Source: an uncultured bacterium (GTDB lineage Bacteria; CALINM01). From it: DNA of 10,976 bases. The stretch's first letter is position 1. Each line of letters opens with the position of its first letter. Where the stretch lies: NCBI GenBank assembly GCA_938045315.1, contig CALINM010000234.1, forward strand, positions 1 through 10,976, given 5' to 3'. The notes under the pieces are model-generated. The model ran no database searches and was not told the DNA's origin. It was given only the letters and a program-made list of their open reading frames with translations. Both the position numbers and the translations under genes were made by a program. This document shows positions 6,192-10,976 of this stretch, piece after piece.

Positions 6192-8708
6192 ATGGATAAA
6201 AAAGAAGAAAGATTAACCCCTATGATGCAACAGTATCTTTCTATAAAGGAAAGATATCGGGATGCCTTTCTTTTTTTTCGAGTGGGTGATTTTTATGAAC
6301 TTTTTTATGATGATGCAGTAAAAGCCTCTTCAATACTTAATATTGCTCTTACCAGTAGAAACAAGGGTGATAAGGATTCTGTCCCTCTATGTGGTGTTCC
6401 TTATCATGCAATAGATTTTTATCTGAATAAACTTATACAGGCTGGATTTAAAGCTGTTTTATGTGATCAGATTGAGGATCCACGCACAGCAAAAGGTGTT
6501 GTAAAAAGGGAAGTAGTCAAAGTAATAACACCTGGTACAGTAATTGATCTTGAAATATTGGAACCCAAAAAAAACAATTTTATCTCGGCAGTATATTTTG
6601 AAGGAGATAGAATTCACGTTTCTTTTGCAGATGCTTCTTGTGGACAAATAAAATATTTTTTTACTGACGATTTAAAAAGAGATTTTTTTGAAAGGTTTAG
6701 AATTAGTGAGCTTATAATCTGTGAAAAAGATAGAAAAAATATATTTAACGAAAATTATGAACTAATTTTTCCTGTTAGTGTGGTGGAGGATGATAAATTT
6801 TTTTCCTTTTGTACATATCAACCTAAAAACTATGCATTGCCTTTACTGGAATATTATCTTAAAAATATAGCTCTCATAAATTCCTTAGATTTTAATAAGG
6901 CGGAAGAGCTTATATTAAAAAAATTCATGTTTATTGATGAAAATAGCCAGAGAGATTTGGAAATTTTTGACCCCCTTTTAGACATTAAAAAAGATTTTAC
7001 TCTTTTATCAATTATGGATAATACAGTTACACCCATGGGGGGTAGATTAATAAGAAATTACCTTGCTTTTCCGCTCCTTGATATCAATGAGATTTATGAA
7101 AGACAAAAGACTGTAGAAGCATTTATGAATAAATCATATCTAATTGAACCCATGCGAAAGGTTCTAAAAAAAATTTGTGATTTAGAAAGGATACTGGCAA
7201 ATTTAGAATCCTATAATCCCTATCCAAGGAATTTAATTGGTCTTTCTAATAGCTTAAAAATGATACATGAAATAAATAAATTAATAAAGGATGTCCCCGA
7301 CATTTCAAAAGACTATTTGTTACCCGAGCTAAACAACATAATTTCAATGATTGAAAATGCAATAGTAGATGAACCTCCAACTAATATAAGAGATGGTGGT
7401 GTTATCAAGGATGGGTATTCTAAAGAACTTGATGAATTAAGATTTATAATTAAAGAGGGAGCTAAATTTATAATAGATTACGAAAAAAAAGAGAGAGAAA
7501 GGACAGGAATTTCGTCTCTTAAAGTTAGGTTTAACAAAGTTTTTGGATACTATATAGAAGTAACAAAAGCAAATTTAAGCAATATTCCTGATTATTATCA
7601 CAGAAAACAGACACTTGTAAATGCAGAGAGGTTTATTACAGATGAACTCAAAACACTGGAAGAAAAAGTTTTAACTGCATCAGAGAAGTCAAAACAGCTT
7701 GAGATTTTAATATTTTCAGAACTGATTAAGAATATTTTAGAATATAAAGAAGAGATTAGAAAAATTTCTCAAGTTATAGCTAAGTTAGATGTCTTTGTAA
7801 ACTTTGCAAGTAATGCTATAAGATATAATTATGTAAAACCCAATTTTGTTGATAATGGAACATTCAAAATCCTCGAAGGCAGGCATCCTTTCGTAGAAAG
7901 ATCCATTGAAAATTTTGTTCCTAATGATACTATAGTCGATAAAGAAAGTAATATAATGCTTATTACTGGTCCAAACATGGCTGGAAAATCAACATATATG
8001 CGTCAGGTTGCACTAATTACAATAATGGCACAAACAGGTTCTTTTGTACCTGCTAAATCTGCTCAATTACCAATAATTGAGCAGATTTTTACAAGAATTG
8101 GAACGTCTGATTTTTTAGCAGCAGGAAAAAGTACTTTTATGGTTGAAATGTTAGAAACAGCAAGGATATTAAAAGAGTCCAATGAGAGAAGTCTTGTAAT
8201 ACTTGATGAGGTGGGTAGAGGAACAAGTACTTATGATGGTATGGCGATAGCGTGGGCTGTATTAGAACACCTTGCTTTGTATAATAAAAGGCCTTATGTT
8301 CTTTTTTCAACCCATTATCATGAACTTACTGAGCTTTCCTTGACTTTGAAGAATATTAAAAACTATAATGTTACTGTAAGGGAATGGGAAGGAGATATAC
8401 TCTTTTTACATAAGCTACAGGAAGGAGTTGCGAATAAAAGTTACGGGATACATGTGGCTAGATTGGCAGGACTACCTGAATCGGTAATTTTAAGAGCTAA
8501 AGAGATATTAGAACAATTAGAAAGTGAACTTGTTAAGGGGATTAATAAAAAAGGTGTTATGAAGGAAGAAAAAATTCAACTTTCTCTGTTTTCGCCACTG
8601 GAAAAGAGGGTATTTGATGAAGTAAGAAATCTTGATTTAAACAGGATAACACCTCTTCAAGCTTTTGATATTTTAAGAAGGTTAAAAGAGATGATAGGTG
8701 ATAGATGA
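6192..8708 (+). CDS. mutS: DNA mismatch repair protein MutS
   Basis: MutS recognises mispairs and small loops in DNA and, on ATP binding, becomes a sliding clamp that recruits MutL. The 838 aa product is full length. The N-terminal LTPMMQQYL matches E. coli MutS. The mismatch-wedge F-Y-E is at residues 34-36 (GDFYELF). Connector, lever and clamp domains follow to about residue 560. The ATPase has Walker A GPNMAGKST at 593-601, STFMVEM after it, and Walker B with D672-E673; the Lys-to-Asp spacing of 73 equals E. coli MutS. QLSLF at 796-800 fits the beta-clamp binding consensus, and the tail resembles the MutS C-terminal tetramer region. This is MutS1, not the recombination-related MutS2 (no Smr domain, mismatch domain present). 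I prefer the ATG at 6192 over a TTG at 6183. No Shine-Dalgarno is visible, so translation may be weak. It overlaps the next gene by 4 nt (ATGA). No mutL is in the window. Confidence 0.97.
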   Translation: MDKKEERLTPMMQQYLSIKERYRDAFLFFRVGDFYELFYDDAVKASSILNIALTSRNKGDKDSVPLCGVPYHAIDFYLNKLIQAGFKAVLCDQIEDPRTAKGVVKREVVKVITPGTVIDLEILEPKKNNFISAVYFEGDRIHVSFADASCGQIKYFFTDDLKRDFFERFRISELIICEKDRKNIFNENYELIFPVSVVEDDKFFSFCTYQPKNYALPLLEYYLKNIALINSLDFNKAEELILKKFMFIDENSQRDLEIFDPLLDIKKDFTLLSIMDNTVTPMGGRLIRNYLAFPLLDINEIYERQKTVEAFMNKSYLIEPMRKVLKKICDLERILANLESYNPYPRNLIGLSNSLKMIHEINKLIKDVPDISKDYLLPELNNIISMIENAIVDEPPTNIRDGGVIKDGYSKELDELRFIIKEGAKFIIDYEKKERERTGISSLKVRFNKVFGYYIEVTKANLSNIPDYYHRKQTLVNAERFITDELKTLEEKVLTASEKSKQLEILIFSELIKNILEYKEEIRKISQVIAKLDVFVNFASNAIRYNYVKPNFVDNGTFKILEGRHPFVERSIENFVPNDTIVDKESNIMLITGPNMAGKSTYMRQVALITIMAQTGSFVPAKSAQLPIIEQIFTRIGTSDFLAAGKSTFMVEMLETARILKESNERSLVILDEVGRGTSTYDGMAIAWAVLEHLALYNKRPYVLFSTHYHELTELSLTLKNIKNYNVTVREWEGDILFLHKLQEGVANKSYGIHVARLAGLPESVILRAKEILEQLESELVKGINKKGVMKEEKIQLSLFSPLEKRVFDEVRNLDLNRITPLQAFDILRRLKEMIGDR
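8055..8088 (+). repeat. Perfect 15-bp inverted repeat with T-run inside mutS
   Basis: The left arm AAATCTGCTCAATTA (8055-8069) and right arm TAATTGAGCAGATTT (8074-8088) are exact reverse complements around the loop CCAA (8070-8073). A run of five T spans 8086-8090. It encodes residues 622-633 of MutS, just after Walker A, where the protein sequence itself is normal for the family. The shape is terminator-like, but the stem holds only four G-C pairs. The inverted repeat is read directly; any function is inference. Confidence 0.7.
8577..8591 (+). other. Beta-clamp binding motif codons in mutS (QLSLF)
   Basis: Residues 796-800 of MutS read Q-L-S-L-F, close to the consensus by which replication and repair proteins dock on DnaN. 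E. coli MutS carries a similar pentapeptide (QMSLL) near residue 812. It sits in a flexible, charged linker between the ATPase domain and the C-terminal helices, the expected place. Confidence 0.75.
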
Positions 8709-9469
8709 AATATTTTTTTAAGTTATTAAAATTATTGCTCAATCAAAGAGGTATTAAGGAAAATAATGAAGTTTTAAGTGTAATTCTTAATAGAAAAAGC
8801 TGTAGAAAATTTTCAAAAAAAAAAGTTACTGAAGATATTATAGAGAAAGTACTATTAGCAGGTGCCAGTACCCCTTCCACTGTAAATTTACAGACCTGGA
8901 GTTTTTTTCCCTTCAATGATGAATCGTGGTATAAGAAGTTTAATAGCCACATACCTTTTGGTGGTAAAGCTGCAATTATTATTTGTGCCGACTTGAAAAG
9001 ATTAGAAGTAATAGATCCAGTTTTCAAAGAATATCCTTATTTTTTCTATACTTTATCAGTTATGAATGCTTCGCTGGCAGCAATGAATATGGCTATTGCT
9101 ATAGAGGGTATGGGTCTTAAATCAATAATGTTATCTCATACTGGAAGAACAGGACTTGTGGATTATGACTATCTTAAAGAAAAATTATCCTTGCCAGATT
9201 TAGTTTTTCCTTTAACAACTATAGCTTTTGGTTACCCAGAAAAGGCAGTATTATTTTCTCCACCTAAGTATGATAAAGAAGTTATAATACACAGAGATGG
9301 TTTTTATCAATTAAATGAAAAGAAAGTAAAAGATTGGTTTGAGGATATGGATTTTGTTTGCAATTTAGCCGGTAAAGAGAAGATTACTGAGAAGTTTAAA
9401 AATTATTTAAAGATTTTGCCAAGGGCTGAGGAGGAGTTGGCAAATGCCTTTAAAAAAATATCAGGTTAG
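8705..9469 (+). CDS. Nitroreductase-family flavoprotein with C-terminal extension
   Basis: A 254 aa protein of the FMN-dependent nitroreductase superfamily, which catalyses NAD(P)H-linked two-electron reductions; the substrate cannot be told from sequence. Visible features are the FMN phosphate-binding pattern RKSCR at residues 30-34, a STPSTVNLQTWSF block at 55-67 (usual form APSxxNxQPW), the helix ASLAAMNMAIAIEGMGLKS at 122-140 that normally lines the dimer and cofactor site, and TTIAFGYPE at 171-179. The common core ends near residue 180. The remaining 75 residues are an extension I do not recognise, rich in charged residues and aromatics, with no cysteine cluster for a ferredoxin domain. 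The ATG at 8705 overlaps the mutS stop as ATGA, with only AGGTGA nearby, so it is probably translated by reinitiation. A 10-A tract lies at 8815-8824. It overlaps the amidase gene by 26 nt. BluB-like or redox-partner roles are possible but unsupported. Confidence 0.85.
   Translation: MKYFFKLLKLLLNQRGIKENNEVLSVILNRKSCRKFSKKKVTEDIIEKVLLAGASTPSTVNLQTWSFFPFNDESWYKKFNSHIPFGGKAAIIICADLKRLEVIDPVFKEYPYFFYTLSVMNASLAAMNMAIAIEGMGLKSIMLSHTGRTGLVDYDYLKEKLSLPDLVFPLTTIAFGYPEKAVLFSPPKYDKEVIIHRDGFYQLNEKKVKDWFEDMDFVCNLAGKEKITEKFKNYLKILPRAEEELANAFKKISG
8815..8824 (+). repeat. Ten-A homopolymer tract in the nitroreductase coding region
   Basis: Ten consecutive A run from the last base of a TCA codon through three AAA codons (residues 38-40). 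Loss of one A would bring a TAG at about codon 46, and gain of one A would bring a TGA soon after. It is the longest homopolymer I noticed in the window. Confidence 0.85.
9427..9436 (+). promoter_or_regulatory. Strong Shine-Dalgarno site for the amidase gene
   Basis: TGAGGAGGAG ends 7 nt before the ATG at 9444 and lies within the last codons of the nitroreductase gene. It fixes the amidase start despite the 26-nt gene overlap and suggests efficient independent initiation. Confidence 0.75.
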
Positions 9470-10976
9470 TGTTATCATTATAATGATATTTCTATTTATA
9501 CTTACAGGTGCAAAGCCTGTAAAGAAAAGTAAAAAAGTTGAATCTCCCTTTGAAAAACTGAAAAAAGAGTATATTACTTACAAGCATACTGAGAAGGAAA
9601 TTAAAGAAGAAAAGCTAAAAGAATTTTACTCAAAATTTGAAGATTTTACTGAAAGGGGCTCTGAGAAAGATAAGTTGCCTTCCCTTTATTTTTGTGCCGA
9701 TGTGATGGAAAAGCTTTTTGAAACTACAGGGAATGAACTGTATTTAGAAAAAGCCATTGATATATATAAAAAAATTTCAAATAATAATAATAGTTTTGGA
9801 ATTGCAGCAAGAAAAAAGCTTGGATTATTTGGTTTTTATAAAAAAGATAAAAGTTTTAATTCCCTTGAAAAAAATCAAAGTACAGAGAATTTTGAATCTC
9901 CAGTTACACAAACAAAATTACTCTCTATAAATAAAGAAGGGGATGAAAATTTTACAAGGATTATAATTGAGTTAAGCAATAAGTCAGTTTTTGAACATAA
10001 ATTTCTTAGAGAGGATCCCGATACGAATAAACCAAAAAGAGTTGTTATTGATATTCATAATGCAGTTATTGGTGAGGGGGTTTTACAAAATATTCCTATT
10101 TCAGATAGATATGTGGATAAAATTAGGGTTGGGCAGTTTACCAAAGAAATAACAAGGGTAGTAATAGATTTAATCAAATCGGAGAGTTATAAAGCATATT
10201 TTCTTGAAAATCCATTCAGAATAGTTGTTGATATTTTTGCTGAAGAAACCAAGAAAAGTGCAACTAAAATTGGTAAGATGGATCTTGTTGAGACAAAAAA
10301 TTACAATCTTAGTGTAAAAAAAATTGTTTTAGACCCCGGCCATGGTGGTCATGACCCGGGAGCAATTGGTGTTAATGGTTTAAAAGAAAAAGATGTAGTG
10401 CTTGATATATGTCTAAGGGTTGGAGCTTATTTAAAGAAATATTTCCCTGAAATAGAAGTAATTTATACGAGAGATGACGACTTTTATTTAACCCTTGATG
10501 AAAGAACCAAAATTGCTAATACTAAAAAAGCTGATTTGTTCGTATCTATCCATGCTAATGCAAGTAAAAATAAAAATGCAAAGGGCATCGAAACGTATTT
10601 TTTGGATTTTACAAAAGAAGAGAGAGCTAAAGAAGTGGTAGCAAGAGAAAATGCTACTACTATTCAAGGTGTTGATGAAGTTCAGGCAATACTTAGAGAT
10701 TTGATAGTAAGTTCTAAATACAACGAATCTACACTACTTGCTTCCCTGGTTCAAAAGAGACTTGTTGGTGAAGTATCAAATTTTTATAGTGAGGTAAATG
10801 ATTTAGGAGTTAAGCAGGGACCTTTTTATGTTCTCATAGGTGCAGCAATGCCAAGCATTCTTGTAGAAACTTCTTTTATTACCCATGAAAAAGAGGGAGC
10901 ATTGCTTGCTACTAGTGAGTATAGAGAGTATGTTGCCCGTGGAATTTTTGAGGGCTTAAAAGAGTATATTATGAAA
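9444..10976 (+). CDS. N-acetylmuramoyl-L-alanine amidase (AMIN + Amidase_3), exported, 3'-truncated by the window edge
   Basis: A zinc peptidoglycan amidase that cuts the bond between N-acetylmuramic acid and the stem peptide, used in daughter-cell separation and wall turnover in the periplasm. All 511 codons to the window end are open. A basic N terminus and a hydrophobic stretch at residues 8-22 form a signal peptide, likely cut after TGA-23; no lipobox Cys is present. A charged helical region (about 24-150, with a TPR-like stretch near 95-125) comes next, then an AMIN domain (about 158-268) that targets the wall or septum, and an Amidase_3 domain from about 292. Zinc ligands are H300 (DPGHGG), E315 (LKEKD) and H370 (SIHAN), and the catalytic Glu is E475 (LVETSF). 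An insertion between H370 and E475 may be the autoinhibitory helix known from AmiB/AmiC. The catalytic domain is nearly complete, so little should be missing downstream. It is of AmiC type, but I would not fix the symbol. Confidence 0.93.
   Translation, partial: MPLKKYQVSVIIIMIFLFILTGAKPVKKSKKVESPFEKLKKEYITYKHTEKEIKEEKLKEFYSKFEDFTERGSEKDKLPSLYFCADVMEKLFETTGNELYLEKAIDIYKKISNNNNSFGIAARKKLGLFGFYKKDKSFNSLEKNQSTENFESPVTQTKLLSINKEGDENFTRIIIELSNKSVFEHKFLREDPDTNKPKRVVIDIHNAVIGEGVLQNIPISDRYVDKIRVGQFTKEITRVVIDLIKSESYKAYFLENPFRIVVDIFAEETKKSATKIGKMDLVETKNYNLSVKKIVLDPGHGGHDPGAIGVNGLKEKDVVLDICLRVGAYLKKYFPEIEVIYTRDDDFYLTLDERTKIANTKKADLFVSIHANASKNKNAKGIETYFLDFTKEERAKEVVARENATTIQGVDEVQAILRDLIVSSKYNESTLLASLVQKRLVGEVSNFYSEVNDLGVKQGPFYVLIGAAMPSILVETSFITHEKEGALLATSEYREYVARGIFEGLKEYIMK

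Noticed and set aside
6271-6278. Eight-T run in mutS (and eight-A runs in ispH and rpsA) as slippage or frameshift sites
   Set aside because: These runs are short, encode conserved or ordinary residues in frame, and are common in a genome of this composition. Only the 10-A tract at 8815 stands out.
10347-10356. GGTCATGACC palindrome in a locally GC-rich patch of the amidase gene
   Set aside because: The patch encodes the conserved DPGHGGHDPG zinc motif, whose Gly and Pro codons force high G+C. A single 10-bp palindrome there is not evidence of an operator.
1-10976. Mobile elements, CRISPR arrays, tRNA or rRNA genes, toxin-antitoxin or defence genes
   Set aside because: Looked for on both strands; the window is continuous housekeeping coding sequence with no room for such elements and no matching repeats.

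Overview
The window is wall-to-wall protein coding. Ten genes lie head to tail on the + strand, cut by the window at both ends. The DNA is AT-rich (roughly one third G+C by eye). The content points to a free-living, diderm (Gram-negative type) bacterium: shikimate and MEP isoprenoid enzymes, a six-domain ribosomal protein S1 (529 aa), MutS, and an exported AMIN-domain amidase of the periplasmic AmiC type. From memory, the order aroA-cmk-ispH-rpsA-sppA, and mutS close to an AMIN amidase, resemble Deltaproteobacteria such as Geobacter and the low-GC Deferribacterota. I would guess a Deferribacterota-like genome, but this is inference without a search.

Layout. 1-1175: 3' nine-tenths of aroA (EPSP synthase). 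1168-1851: cmk. 1836-2678: ispH. 2682-4271: rpsA. 4280-5179: sppA-type S49 signal peptide peptidase. 5185-5667: YfcE/MJ0936-type phosphodiesterase. 5660-6172: HIT-family, Ap4A phosphorylase-like protein. 6192-8708: mutS. 8705-9469: nitroreductase-family flavoprotein with a C-terminal extension. 9444-10976: 5' part of an AMIN + Amidase_3 N-acetylmuramoyl-L-alanine amidase, running off the right edge.

No gap between genes exceeds 19 nt, and five of the nine junctions overlap (8, 16, 8, 4 and 26 nt). I see no convincing promoter or classical intergenic terminator, so the whole window could be one transcript with translational coupling. The genes do not form a single pathway. They are a housekeeping cluster covering aromatic amino acid precursors, CMP/dCMP phosphorylation, isoprenoid precursors, translation, membrane protein turnover, nucleotide clean-up, mismatch repair and cell-wall remodelling. 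Ribosome-binding sites differ clearly: rpsA, ispH, the HIT gene and the amidase have good Shine-Dalgarno sequences, while sppA, the phosphodiesterase and mutS have almost none.

I did not find a new biological system here. There are no RNA genes, mobile elements, CRISPR arrays or defence genes. The most unexpected structure is a perfect 15-bp inverted repeat with a 4-nt loop and a following T-run inside the mutS ATPase domain (8055-8088). Less striking items are a 10-A tract early in the nitroreductase gene and poorly recognisable extra regions in the nitroreductase and the amidase.
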